DNA from: Branchipolynoe longqiensis
Taxonomy: Eukaryota; Annelida; Polychaeta; Phyllodocida; Polynoidae
Length of the DNA stretch: 64,000 nt
Assembly: GCA_030323885.1 (NCBI GenBank)
Contig: CM059190.1
Span: forward strand, 86,056,762 to 86,120,761
Reading direction: 5' to 3'
Positions 11,027 through 21,990 of the stretch are shown piece by piece. The notes beneath the pieces are model-generated. The model ran no database searches, had not been told where the DNA came from, and saw only the letters and a program-made list of their open reading frames with translations. How positions within the stretch are numbered: the stretch's first letter is position 1; each line of letters starts with the position of its first letter. The translations under genes were made by a program, and so were the position numbers.

Positions 11027-12148
11027 CCAGTCAGACCACACCGGATTGAGGAACCGGACATGAACAGGACACTGTCCGGTGAAATACGGCAATGTCCGGT
11101 ACCCATCTGGTGGTGTCCGGTACAAGTTTTGAACATGCACACAACTTCTACCGGACACCGCCGGACTGGTTGATCCGTTTTTGTCCGGTTTGTTTTGTCC
11201 GGTGCATGTCCGGTACCCATCCGTACATGTCTGGTTGGTCCGGTTCATGTCCGGTACCTATCCGTTATGTGTCCGGTTTGCTTCCGGAATAGTCCGGTGG
11301 CGAGAACATGGTAGGGGTGTAGGTGTGTGGTGGGGGTTTAGGGATGTGGTGGGGTGTAGGTGCCTGGTGGGGGTTTAGGGATGTGGTGGGGGTGTAGGTG
11401 TTTGGTGGGTTTAGGTGGGGAATGTAGTGTTGGTGGGGGTTTAGGGATGTTGTGGGTGTAGTGTGTGGTGGGGGTGTTGGTGTTTGGTGGGGGTTTATGG
11501 TGGGGGTGTAGGTGTCTGGTTGGGGTTTAGGGATGTGGTGGGGTGTAGGTGTGTGGTGGGGTTTAGGTGTGTGAGGGTGTAGGTGTGTGGTGGGGGTTTA
11601 GAGATGTGGTGGTGGTGTAGGTGTCTGGTGGAGGTTTATGGTGGGGGTGTAGGTGTCTGGTGGGGTTCTGGGATGTGGTGGGGTGTAGGTGTCTGGTGGG
11701 GGTGTAGGTGACTGGCGGGGGTTTAGCGATGTGGTGGGGTGTAGGTGTGTCATGGGGGTTTAGGGATGTGGTGGTGGTGTAGGTGTGTGGTGGGGGTGTA
11801 AGGGGTACTGGGGCTAGTGTGATAGGGGGCATAGGTGTGTTTTCGGCGCGTCCGTTACAGTCCGGTTCTCGTCCGGTACATGTACGGTACTTGTCCGTTG
11901 GTGTTTGTTTCATCCGGTACTTGTCCGTTGGTGTTTGTTTCGTCCGGTACTTGTCTGTTGGTGTTCGTTTCATCCGGTTCTTGTCTGGTTCTCGTCCGGT
12001 ACATGTATGGTACTTGTCCGCTGGTGTTCGTTTCGTCCGGCTCCATTTCGAAACATTTCGGTACATTTTGTCACAGGACACCACCGGACTAGAAAATTCT
12101 TTGTCCGGTGGTGTCCGGTACTCAGTACGGTAAGGTCTGACTGGGCCT
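11027..12148. mobile_element. Harbinger-type MITE filled with CCGGTAC motifs
   Basis: TIRs are AGCCCCAGTCAGACCACACC on the left and, inverted, AGGCCCAGTCAGACCTTACC on the right. TTA lies outside each end, the 3-bp duplication typical of PIF/Harbinger. The outer ~270 bp on each side consists of repeated GTCCGGT(A)C(A)T motifs. The middle (11,310-11,830) is a GTGGGGGTTTAGGGATGTGG-type minisatellite. Reading frames such as TPTDKYRT repeats are products of this repetition and are not proteins. Confidence 0.7.
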
Positions 12149-12151
12149 TTA

Positions 12152-12382
12152 AAGTTATATAATCCGATGGTTTTGATTTTCTGCAATATCCTTAGATAGA
12201 TATATTAGGTTGAATATGAATTACCATACAACGGTTTGAAGTAACTTTTATTATAAATGGCTAACATTGGATATATTATGAAGTGAAAAGATGTTAAATT
12301 TTGTTTTTCTGCAATATTTTAGATAAATATATTAGGTTGATTATGATTTACCATACAACGGATTAAAGTAACTTTTATTACT
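12152..12382. repeat. Tandemly duplicated ~120-bp block
   Basis: 12,176-12,260 and 12,296-12,380 are two copies of TTTTCTGCAATAT, ATATATTAGGTTGA and TTACCATACAACGG, ending in AGTAACTTTTATTA. A related stretch lies at 61,598-61,670. The left end resembles the CATAGTCCGATGG termini at 8,584. Confidence 0.6.
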
Positions 12383-12598
12383 GACCGCTCAGGCAAGGAG
12401 CCACATAGACAGGTGGGCGTGGACAGGGCGGTGCCATCAACTAGGTGGTGTAATACTAATAGTTGGTCCGGAATACAAGAGATGTGGGGTCGATTCCCAC
12501 TCTAGGCGCAATATTTTCCATGTCCATCATCCCCCCCCCCCCGATACTTTCATCATAGTATGCAGCTTTGAGAGGTGGAATTCGCACACTGCACCTGG

Positions 12599-12670
12599 AG
12601 TGTGTGTGTGTGTGGTTGTGTCTGTGCGTGTGTGTGTGTGGTAAATTGTGTGTGTGTGTGTGTGTATGTA

Positions 12671-12711
<41 letters not shown>

Positions 12712-12842
12712 TATGTATGTATGTATGTATGTATGTATGTATGTATGTATGTATGTATGTATGTATGTACGTACGTACGTACGTATGTATGTATGTATGT
12801 ACGCACGTACGTACGTATGTATGCATGTATACATACATGTAT
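12599..12842. repeat. (TG)n then (TATG)n microsatellite
   Basis: 12,599-12,697 is mainly TG with GTGCGTG and AAATTG interruptions. 12,698-12,842 is TATG/TACG. A C-run lies just before at about 12,530-12,542. Cys/Val/Tyr-rich frames across this are artefacts. Confidence 0.95.
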
Positions 12843-13294
12843 GTAAGTGCGTGCGGACGCGCTATGATTTTGTATGTGACCCACATGTACTATGTAGTGA
12901 GTCTGACCCCAGCCCGCACTTACCACGGCGTCTAGAATGCGTCTAGACTGACCGACTGGTGAGGCTGGGTGTATTATGATGTTAATCAGGCGACGAGGGC
13001 CAGCCGCTACAGAATGTCCCTTCAGTCGAGCTCTCGTCCCTTTTGGATTAGCTTTCACGAGAGCAGGACGTCAAACGCACCACTGGGACCACCGGGGAGC
13101 ACGGCGGGGGAGGTGACGGTAAGTATCACAGGAGAGGCCGGGCGACACCTCACCGACGCTGGGAGTGAATTACAGAGAAGCGCCCTACCGGAAGCGGCCT
13201 CCCTGGGGGCCCGTCGCCGGGAGCATGGGCCCGGCCAAGTGCAGCCGCATGGCCGGAGCACACACACGACAAACAGCTAAGCAGGAACGGGTGG

Positions 13295-14459
13295 TTGTCA
13301 GCCACCCCAACCACACAGGTTGCTTGCCCAGTAACCCCCCCCCCCCCCCCACCCACCAGACCCCGCTTGCGGGGATCAGTGGAGGGGCCCGGACTACATA
13401 CCATCCCCGTGGCAGAGTTAGAACGCCTGGAGGCTCAGAGGGAGGAACTGAGAGCGGGGATACGAGACCGTAGGGTGGGTTACTCGATCAACTGGTCGCA
13501 GGGAACCGAGTTCGCAGGGGCCCTCGCCACCAGCATTGGCAAGGGGGGGGGGGGCCTACCCACCACCGGAGACGGAAAAGTTACGGCCGCCACGGGCCTC
13601 AGCGTTCAGCCCGGCGAGGTCAACCGAAGGTCAGAGTGTGAGGACAAGCATTGGCGAGGGCGCCACCGGCGTACTCAGTACTAACACCCGTAGAAGACCG
13701 GAGGTGTGAATAGCACGGGAGCAGGCGCTACCTGACCCATTTAGGCCAACGGCCAGGCCAGAGGCTAGACTGGAGCCGAGACCCGTGACCCCAGCGCCCA
13801 TGGGGACCAACAACACGGCGGCCAACACAGAGAGAGTAGACCCGGAGGAGCCGATTTCATTTCTGGAACAGTTTATCCCAGTATAAAAAGCATCAGCTAA
13901 TGCAGAGGGGGACAATCTGGCCAACAACACGGCCAAGCTCATCAACATGCTGTGGACATTACTTATGACCAGGGCAGAGACCGCAGAGGTATATGACATG
14001 CTACCAAGACCCGCGAACATAGATGGATTACACGAAACCCGCATGAATCCTGAAATCGAGACCACATTGCCAGCAAGGCAAAGCAGAACGACTCGGCGCT
14101 GGCGGCTGCACGGTGGGGCATTCAGTTCGATCTTAGGCCAATCGCAGGCACTGGACACGATCGAAACAGGGAAACCACTGGAGACAAAGGAACTGGTCTC
14201 ATCCATGGTAACGACCCTGAAGCTGCTTGCAAAAACGAGCAACACACTCCTCGGGATGAGGAGGGACTACATGAGATTTGTTTGTTTGTTGTTTTACGCC
14301 CTAGCAACATCTAAGGTCATATCAGGATGGGACAACATGAGTCCTACGTTGCAAACACAACTGAAACCACTGGCGAAAAAAGAGGGGGGACAGCGTTTCA
14401 AGTACCTACTCCGGGAGGATATGACCACACAGATCACCACCCTGGAGGCAAGCCGGTAA
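13295..14459 (+). pseudogene. DIRS gag-like ORF1
   Basis: Two frames. 13,295-13,684 starts proline-rich and then carries a charged helix-like run (ELERLEAQREELRAG). 13,947-14,459 contains ANIDGLHETRMNP and LKLLAKTSNTLLG. A related segment (ADNTARLVN) in the 42-kb copy confirms it belongs to the element. The second frame reads through a 59-bp SINE-tail insertion at 14,276-14,334. At least one frameshift lies between the two parts. Confidence 0.6.
14276..14334 (-). mobile_element. 3' tail-only SINE insertion in DIRS gag
   Basis: A 59-base fragment holding TTTACGCCCTAGCAACATCT and AGGTCATATCAGGATGGG, the SINE tail on minus. It is flanked by ACATGAG (14,269-14,275) and ACATGAG (14,335-14,341), a 7-bp target duplication. 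Insert plus duplication is 66 bases, so the frame is kept and 22 codons are added. Confidence 0.75.
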
Positions 14460-14819
14460 CAGCCAACTCAATAATCAGATCAGTCGGCAAGACAGCAGTG
14501 GAACAACACCACACACCAAAGCATCGAACGGTAGCAGGGAAACTTCCGAGGCAGTCTGGGGAAGAGGCGCCAACCACAATACACCACACGCCTGAGAGAG
14601 GAGGATGCGAGCTTCTACCCCCACCGGCCAAGCGAAGGAAACCCAACCTGAGCATCGCAAGGCAGAGCCACAGCCAGCTACCGTGCCCGCAACGGACGAA
14701 TGTAGAAAATGTGAGTACGACTAAAACACTTTACATAGCAGGGGGCGTGACAGCCAAAGCGGCAGCACGGGCCGATATAACGGAGAATGGGTGGGTGAGA
14801 AGCATGGTGAGGGGAGTGA

Positions 14820-15627
14820 AGTTAGAGCTAACGGGTGTGCCCACCCATACGAGGTGCCCAATATCAGGGAACAGAGGGCCGGACAACATTTTAAAGAGTA
14901 AAGTGGGGGAGATGCTACAGCAGGGTATGATAGAAACGGCCTCGGAGAGCAAGAGGAGGTTTGTATCACACCTGTTCCTCAGACCAAAGAAGGATGGGGA
15001 TTTCAGGCCAATCCTTAACCTATCCAAACTAAATGAGTTAATTGTGTACATGCACTTTAAAATGGAGCCGATGTTGACTGTTAGGCAGCTAGTGCACAGG
15101 GGGCGTGGCTGGCACGTATTGACATCTCGCAAGTCTACCACAGCCTCGAAATAAACCAAGGTGATCGGGACCTCCTACAATTCAGGTTAGAAGGGAAGAG
15201 CTATAGATTTAGAGTACTACCTAATGGACTGAGCTCGGGGCCGTGGATCTTCACAAAGATCATGAAGGCGGTCATGAGCCACCTGAGAACCAAGAACAAC
15301 ATCTTGCTCTGTTTCTATATAGACGACACTATATTGATAGGCAGGTCACAAGCAGAGGTGACGCGTGCAGTTAACATCACGTTAGAACTACTACCTAAGC
15401 TAGGCTTCACCATTAACAGGGAGAAGTCGGTCCTCACACCAACACAGGAAATACAATTCTTGGGTTTCAAAATTAATACACTATTAATAAGGGTGGACTT
15501 ACCACAAGATAAATGTGAGAGACTAAAACTATACATACGGGAGATGTTGCAAAAACAAAACATCACGCTGAAGCAATTGGCCACACTGGTAGGCAGGCTA
15601 ATAGCAACGGACCCAGGAAATAAGTGA
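14820..15627 (+). pseudogene. DIRS reverse transcriptase
   Basis: Frame A (to 15,154) has FVSHLFLRPKKDGDFRPILN, the fingers region. A frameshift near 15,105 moves to the frame with ARIDISQVYHSLEI (first catalytic Asp), VLPNGLSSGPWIFTK and CFYIDDTILIG (the catalytic pair YIDD, normally YVDD or YIDD). It ends LKQLATLVGRLIA. The catalytic Asp residues are all present. The enzyme would copy element RNA into DNA. Confidence 0.75.
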
Positions 15628-15779
15628 GCGAGAATAAGGTCAAAGGTCATAGTGAGGGCCCTCAACTGGAATCTGAAGGACTCCAATGGCAACTACGGGG
15701 CGCAATGTACATTAACTAGACAAGTTAGGGAATGCCTCAACTTCTGGTTAGAAAGGCACACAAAGACTAACAGAGGCCA

Positions 15780-16490
15780 GTAGATGTGTGCATATACACT
15801 GACACCTCATCACATGGGTGGGGTTATTATGACCAAACACACAAGTCACACTATGGGGAACAGTGGAATGAGACCGTGAGCGAAACTACACACATCAACG
15901 TGCTCGAGGTAAGAGCTGTAAGGCGGGGACAATTGAGCAACTGGGGGGAGAAACTCAGGGTCAAACTTGTCAGATTGTACGCCGACAACACAACAGCAGT
16001 TGCGTGTATAGGCAAAGGGGGATCGGCAAGATCTAAACCGTGCCATATGGAGACAGAGGCAATTTGGGAACACACTGAGTGACTCATCATGTTGATAACC
16101 ATTAGGTTCTGTCCAGTGGTCAAAAACATAGAGGCAGATTGGGCCTCAAGGGGCTTTAAAGATGCGGGGGAGTGGTCACTAGACAGGGACACACTAGAAG
16201 GGGTCTTCAGGGAGTTTGGGACACCCAAGATTGACATGTTTGCCTCCAGAGTTAACCATCAGCTAAAACGCTTCATTTCCAGGAAATTTGATGTACAGGC
16301 AGAGGGAACTAATGCCCTATCGCTCAACTGGCATAATATTGATGGATATTTCTTCCCACCTTTCAGCTGCCTGTCGCGAGTACTGCTCAAGCTGGGAGCA
16401 GAGCGGACCTTGGTACCCGTTGTTACAACAACAAGGGGGCTATGCAGCAGCACGACGATGGGCGGTCACAGAGGAGACGTTGACGCTTAG
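15780..16490 (+). pseudogene. DIRS RNase H and linker
   Basis: Residues read VCIYTDTSSHGWGYY (first Asp), INVLEVRAV (Glu) and LYADNTTAVACI (second Asp), then PVVKNIEADWASRG after a stop and frame change near 16,080. The trailing FGTPKIDMFASRVNHQ and FPPFSCLSRVL are typical of DIRS proteins between RNase H and YR. Two frames. Confidence 0.7.
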
Positions 16491-16571
16491 AGGCAACAGG
16501 AGGAATACGTTCCCACTCACTGGGAAAATGAAGCTCATAGCGGTGAAACTCTGAACGACATCTTTCATGCT

Positions 16572-17508
16572 ATGGGCATGAACATGGCAACGGCAAAGAT
16601 ACTGATGGTCTCCTGGGCGAAAAATACCCGCAGGCAATATAGGCTGGTCCTAAGAAGACAGGCCTCCCACTGTGAGAGGGAGGGGATCAGTGCCAGGAGG
16701 CCAACTCTGCTGGAGGGAATAGAGTACCTCGAGGAACTTTTCTCGGAAGGCGTGGCCAGGATAACAATCAACACGGTGAGATCGCTCCTGTCCACTTTCG
16801 TCACAATAGGCGGGAGACCCTTCGGGGAACACCCGCTGGTGAGTAGGCTCCTGAAGGGGATTGGTAACCTGCCTGAAGCCCAGTGCACCGAAATACAAAT
16901 CAGTGTGGGACCCGAAACAACCCACTTGCGCGGGTAGGGGCCCACACACCGGTTGGACACAGACAAGCTGACCAAAAGGATGGTATGTTTGTTTCTCTTG
17001 GCCACCGAGCAAAGGTTATAAGCCCTGGGCTTAATGAAAAGGGCAGACTTCAGCTGGGAGGCGGACGGGTGCACATTCCGTTATACTACTAAGATAAAGT
17101 CTAATGACCCGGCCCGCAACCCACTCATCCTGAATTTCAGGAAATACGGGATAGATGAGTTGTGTGTGTATGGACACCTCCGCGAGTACATGAGCAGGGG
17201 AGAGCTGACAGGGGCCACGCCCGCCATGTTTGCGACAATGAGGAGCATGCACTTGGCAGCCTCGCAAGAGACACTGTCGAGGTATGACAGAGGCAGGCAT
17301 AAACATGCAACAGTTTACACCCTACTCATGCTGACATGCCTCCATGAGCGGAGCAATGAGACGACAGGTGCCAATCGCGATAATCCTGACAGCAGCAGGC
17401 TAGTCTAGAGATGGCACTTTCAGACGGTTCTACAATAGGCCATTGAGCACGGCCAACAGTGTGGTGACAAACTTGAAACCAGACATTTGGGTACCGGACA
17501 TGGCTTAA
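16572..17508 (+). pseudogene. DIRS tyrosine recombinase
   Basis: The N-terminal core-binding part (AKNTRRQYRLVLRRQA, TINTVRSLLSTFV) lies at 16,572-16,937. The catalytic part follows with LLATEQRL, whose Arg is the expected first catalytic residue. A TAA at 17,019-17,021 falls just after it. The terminal Tyr is visible in FYNRPLSTANSVV (Tyr codon 17,431-17,433) in another frame, ending at TAA 17,506-17,508. Such enzymes integrate the circular DNA product. This one is inactivated. Confidence 0.7.
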
Positions 17509-17749
17509 AGAAGCCAAGAACTACAACTATTTATCCAAGTAAATGCACCAAAAGGGTGCCTGGCATGTGACAGAGCCACCTTTTATACAAAATAAAAGCC
17601 ATAAGCAACAAATGCATAGCATTGTGTCATGAGATATACAGGTATATAGATAGATATACACATAAGGATAAAAACGAGACCAATATAAGGGCGCAGTCCC
17701 AATACAATGTAGTGGCTGGCTCCCGTGGCCTGATTACCATAATATTATA

Positions 17750-18252
17750 AAATTCTGCTATTAACATGCAGTAGAATATGGATTATTATGGTAAGAAACG
17801 GGCCACGAGGGGCTAGCGACCCACCATTGCAGTTCATAATGAAACATAAACCAAAATTGATGAAACAACCAGAGGACGAGTGGGCAGATGGAGGGGGACA
17901 GAGGTGCCACCTGGAGGGAAGGAAGGGGGTAGGGCTGCTTAGAACAGCTGGTGGTTGGTGTGCAGCCCTCCAGGCCGCACACCAACCACCAGCAACCACC
18001 TACCCAAACACAACAACTTACAAGGAAAGGTCACAGGTGGTTGGAGAAGACAAAATAGCGATACAGGATAATTAGATTGCATCATAATATACGCATAAGA
18101 ATTTATACATAACAACTGCACCCCAATATTGGAATATAACGACAAAAAATGATGAGAGCTTGACTGAAGGGACATCCAGTAGCCACTGGCCCCTCATGGC
18201 CCCCTTTCTTACCATAATAATCCATATTCTGCTGCATGTTAATAGCAGAATT
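17750..18252. repeat. Inverted repeat arms in DIRS 3' region
   Basis: 17,750-17,820 (AATTCTGCTATTAACATGCA and onward) is the near-perfect reverse complement of 18,179-18,252 (TGCATGTTAATAGCAGAATT at its end). Between them, 17,947-17,963 and 17,977-17,993 form a perfect 17-bp hairpin stem (GCTGGTGGTTGGTGTGC) with a 13-base loop. DIRS elements carry inverted termini and an internal complementary region used to make circles, and these arms may be part of that. Confidence 0.75.
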
Positions 18253-18995
18253 TGATATAGCCTGTAGGGTGGTCAGCAGGTGGACACACTGGTAGAACCA
18301 GGGCCCGCCACCCTCACAACTCCAGGGCATTCCCCAGCCCACCACTCCACCACCCAGTACGGCAAGGGTGTATGTAAGTGTGTAGCGTGTAGGTGATGGG
18401 CGTGTGTATTTGTGTTGAAGGAAGGTGTGTACATCATGTGAGTTGGTTGGTTGGTTGTTCGAATTTTACATCCAGGCAACATCTAAGTTCATATCAGGAC
18501 GGGTACCGACTTGTGACGGTGCGCCCTCATGGTGACTTCATAGTGCTGCCCCACTGGGAGACCAGGCCACCAGCACCATGACCTGATATCCCACTTAGTC
18601 ACATTATCTTGACACTGAGCCAACCAGGGCCCGTATGCATGACGCTGGGGTAGCGCCCTACCTCTCGGGGTAGTAGGGATTTCAGGGGTAGCGGCGAAAA
18701 GTTGCTATGCATGTGTCCGGGATAAGACTACCCCGGGGGGGTAAAAGTCGGATAAGCTACCCCTACCCAGTAGCAGGTATAAGGCCGAGGGTAGGGACCG
18801 ACTCGGGCCAAATCTATTGAATGCGATCATATTTAACAGAATTACATACGCAATAAGGGAAATTTTATCAATTTAACCCTAAATTCGAACCATTATTAAG
18901 GCTACCACCGCATTGGCGGCGATATTAATATTGTCAAATCGATGAATGTAAAGTAAACAAATCGCCGCCGCCGCCTTGACATCGCGTTTCATATA

Positions 18996-20671
18996 CCCCT
19001 GTCACACTACGACGTTTCTCTCCAACGCGCGGCGACGTGTCCTTTTTTGGTGAAACGTCTCTGTCTGTGTCTCTGTCTGTGTCTCTGTCTCTGTATGTGT
19101 CTCTGTCTATGTCTGTGTCTCTGTCTGTGTCTCTGTGTCTGTATCTGTATGTGTCTCTGTCTGTGTCTCTGTCTCTGTCTGTGTCTCCGTGTCTGTGCCT
19201 CTGTCTCTGTCTGTGTCTCTGTGTCTGTGTCTCTGTCTGTGTCTCTGTGTCTGACTATGTATGTGTCTCTGTCTGTGTCTCTGTCTCTGTCTGTGTCTCT
19301 ATGCCTGTGTCTCTGTCAGTGTCTCTGTCTGTGTCTCTCTGTCTGTGTCTCTGTCTGTGTCTCTGTGTCTGTGTCTCTGTGTCTGTCCCTGTATGTGTCT
19401 CTGTATGTGTCTGTGTCTCTGTCTGTGTGTCTGTGTCTGTGTGTGTGTGTCTCTGTGTCTCTGTGTGTGTCTCTGTGTGTCTGTGTATGTGTCTCTGTCT
19501 GTGTATGTGTCTATGTATGTGTCTCTGTGTGTGTCTCTGTGTGTGTCTCTGTGTCTCTTTATCAATGTGTGTGTCTCTGTGTATGTGTGTGTGTCTGTGT
19601 GTGTGTCTCTGTGCCTCTGTGTGTGTGTCTCTGTGTCTGTGTGTGTGTGTATTTGTGTCGGTGTGTGTCGGTGTGTGTGTGTCTCTGTGTCTCAGAGAGA
19701 GAGAGAGACAGAGGCACAGACAGAGACAGACAGAGACACAGACAGAGACACAGACAGAGACAGAGACACAGACAGAGACACAGACAGAGACACAGACAGA
19801 GACACAGACAGAGACACATACAGAGACAGACACAGAGACACAGACAGAGACACATACAGAGACACACACAGAGACAGACACAGAGACAGAGACACAGACA
19901 CAGACAGAGACACAGACAAAGACACATACAGAGACACAGACAGAGACACAAACAGAAACACAGAGACACAGACAGAGACACATACAGAGACACAGACAGA
20001 GACACAGACAGAAACACATACAGAGACAGAGACAGAGACACAGACAGACACAGACAGAGACACAGACACAGACACATACATAGACAGACACAGAGACACA
20101 GACAGAAACACATTCAGAGACACATACAGAGACAGACACAGAGACACAGACAGAGGCACAGACAGAGGCACAGACACAGACAAAGACACATACAGAGACA
20201 GACAGAGACACAGACAGAAACACAGAGACACAGACAGTGACACATACAGAGACAGACACAGAGACACAGACCGAGACACAGACAGAAACACATACAGAGA
20301 CACATACAGAGACAGAAACAGAGACACAGACACGGAGACACAGACAGAGACAGAGACACATACAGAGACAGATACAGACAGAGACACAGACAGAGACACA
20401 GACAGAGACACATACAGAGACAGACACAGAGACACAGACAGAAACACATACAGAGACACATACAGAGACAGACACAGAGACAGAGACACAGACAGAGACA
20501 GAGACACAGACAGAGACACATACAGAGACAGACAGACACAGAGACAGACACAGACAGAGACACAGACAGAGACAGAGACAGAGACACAGACAGAGACACA
20601 GACTCAAGGCTTTAATTTTATTTTCAATGCTAACGGGTCGCCGGTGAGAAACGTTGTAGTGTGACAGGGCC
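18996..20671. mobile_element. Inner foldback with CCCTGTCACACTACGACG ends
   Basis: Left CCCCTGTCACACTACGACGT; right, inverted, GGCCCTGTCACACTACAACG. These ends match the TTA/TAA-flanked Harbinger-type MITEs elsewhere in the window. Almost the whole interior is the palindromic microsatellite at 19,048-20,604. No coding content. Confidence 0.7.
19048..20604. repeat. 1.55-kb palindromic GTCTCT/AGAGAC microsatellite
   Basis: From 19,048 to about 19,692 the sequence is (GTCTCT)(GTCTGT)-type. From there to 20,604 it is (CAGAGACA)-type, the reverse complement, with the switch at TGTCTCAGAGAGAG. Open frames over 450 codons long on both strands come from the 2-, 6- and 8-base periodicity and contain only Cys/Leu/Val/Ser or Thr/Glu/Gln/Arg repeats. 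They are not genes. Confidence 0.95.
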
Positions 20672-21252
20672 GGCGGCGGCGGCGGTTTGTTTACTGTACG
20701 TTCGTCGATTCGAAAATATAACTATTAATATCGCAGCCAATGCAGCAGTAGCCTTAATAATGCTTCGAATTTAGGGTTAAATTGATAAAATGTCACTTAT
20801 TGGGTATGTAATTCTGTTAAATATGATGGCATTTAATACATTTGAGCCTAATATATGGCTACAAACGCAGAGGGATTTCCCAAATCTATAAATAACTGCT
20901 AGGGTACCTACCTCCTCGCCGATTTGGCTTCATGCATACCCCGTCACCCATTTCCTACCCAAGGCAATAGCTACCCCGAACTCGGTCCTTACCTCCGGGG
21001 GCGATAACTTACTGGTCGTGCATACGGCCCCAGGCATTTCCCTATCCTAATAATGCGGAGTGCCTGGCTAGGAAGTGACAAGTATCAATTTGTAAGTATT
21101 TGGTTTCACTCGACCAGGGTTCGATTCTTCGAACCAGTCAGTTCGAATCCCATGATGTACCAAAACGGAAGACGGACGCTCAACTCAGTGGGCCATCCCG
21201 TCTGGTCCGACAAGGGTGTATGTACGTGTGTAAGTGAAGGGGGGAGGGAAGG

Positions 21253-21427
21253 TATTTATGTATGTATGTAAGTATGTAAGTATGTATGTATGTATGTATG
21301 TATGTATGTATGTATGTATGTATGTATGTATGTATGTATGTATGTATGTATGTATGTATGTATGTATGTATGTATGTATGTGAGTGAGTGAGTGAGTGAG
21401 TGTGAGTGAAGGTGTGAGTGAGTGAGA
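21253..21427. repeat. (TATG)n and (GAGT)n microsatellite
   Basis: 21,253-21,380 is TATG with two AAG interruptions; 21,381-21,427 is GAGT-rich. Confidence 0.95.
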
Positions 21428-21429
21428 GA

Positions 21430-21990
21430 ATGATGGAGAGGTGGAGACACTGGTTATTTGTGAGATTCACATTTTTTCCCACATTCTCTTCTTATTGCAG
21501 ATCAGGTCCATCATATTATCTGCGCTAAGAAGTGATAGTTATAATAATAATAAAACACAATAAGGACAAGAGTCATATATGTAAATGGAATGAGTAAATA
21601 GACTCTGGCTGGCCTCTAAGACCCCAATCTTTATTTTTTTTTTAAGAATTCAGGTAGAAGTGACCAACCGGTGTTAGGGACAGGAAGCACTTGCTGACCA
21701 GCTGCCTTGCTTCCCTGCCCCAACAAGCAACAGGGCTCCAAGCCGCTCTAGCTGTACCATAGAACCTTCCAGAATCAGCACACAATAGATTCACTTTCAC
21801 CGCTTATATAATATTTGCATAAAGGTAAACATTTATACATACACATAAAGATCTGGTTACATGATGTTGCAATTACTTACATGAATATTCTAAGTATCTT
21901 AATTAAAGATCGCACTTAGATTAGGCTATTTGAGCTTGAAACTAATAAATAGGCCGGGATTGGTCTGCCCAGTATCAGTAGACTCCTGCA
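21430..21990. other. No gene seen
   Basis: AT-rich sequence with a short (AAT)n run at 21,540-21,553. No exon-like frame or repeat family recognised. Confidence 0.4.

Larger units (their letters stand above)
13060..18256 (+). mobile_element. DIRS-type retrotransposon, decayed
   Basis: Order on the plus strand: gag-like ORF, reverse transcriptase, RNase H, tyrosine recombinase (YR), then a non-coding 3' region with inverted repeats. RT/RH followed by a YR in place of an integrase is diagnostic of DIRS elements. All ORFs are broken by frameshifts or stops, so it is not autonomous. The left edge is approximate. The right edge is placed at the end of the second inverted-repeat arm. A SINE-tail fragment is inserted in gag. 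Confidence 0.8.
18628..21030. mobile_element. Outer foldback element, GGCCCGTATGCATG family, copy 1
   Basis: Left end GGCCCGTATGCATGACGC; right end, inverted, GGGCCGTATGCACGACC. Flanked by CAG at 18,625-18,627 and 21,031-21,033. Long arms continue inward as inverse copies: AAATTTTATCAATTTAACCC and TAAAGTAAACAAATCGCCGC on the left, their inverse near 20,690-20,840. A 3-bp CAG (CWG) duplication fits the Harbinger group. It has no transposase. It contains a second element at 18,996-20,671. Confidence 0.8.
18443..21208 (-). mobile_element. SINE split by a foldback element
   Basis: 18,443-18,624 is the tail and centre (TTTTACATCCAGGCAACATC to GACACTGAGCCAAC). 21,034-21,208 is the rest (TTTCCCTATCCTAATAATGC to GCCATCCCGTCTGGTC). 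The two parts join if 18,628-21,030 and one CAG are removed. The B-box area carries a small duplication (TTCGATTCTTCGAACCAG). Confidence 0.85.

Noticed and set aside
11563..12186. Pro/Thr-rich 207-codon minus-strand protein
   Set aside because: It covers the repeat motifs of a MITE; its repeats follow the GTCCGGT and GGGTTTAGGGATG units exactly.
12400..12515. tRNA gene (B-box-like GGGTCGATTCCCACTC)
   Set aside because: No cloverleaf can be closed by eye, and the A-box-like part is poor. At most it is a decayed tRNA-derived repeat.
19037..20664. Very long open frames (300-470 codons) on both strands
   Set aside because: They are products of a 2/6/8-base periodic microsatellite and encode only Cys/Leu/Val/Ser or Thr/Glu/Gln/Arg repeats, with no start context or domain.
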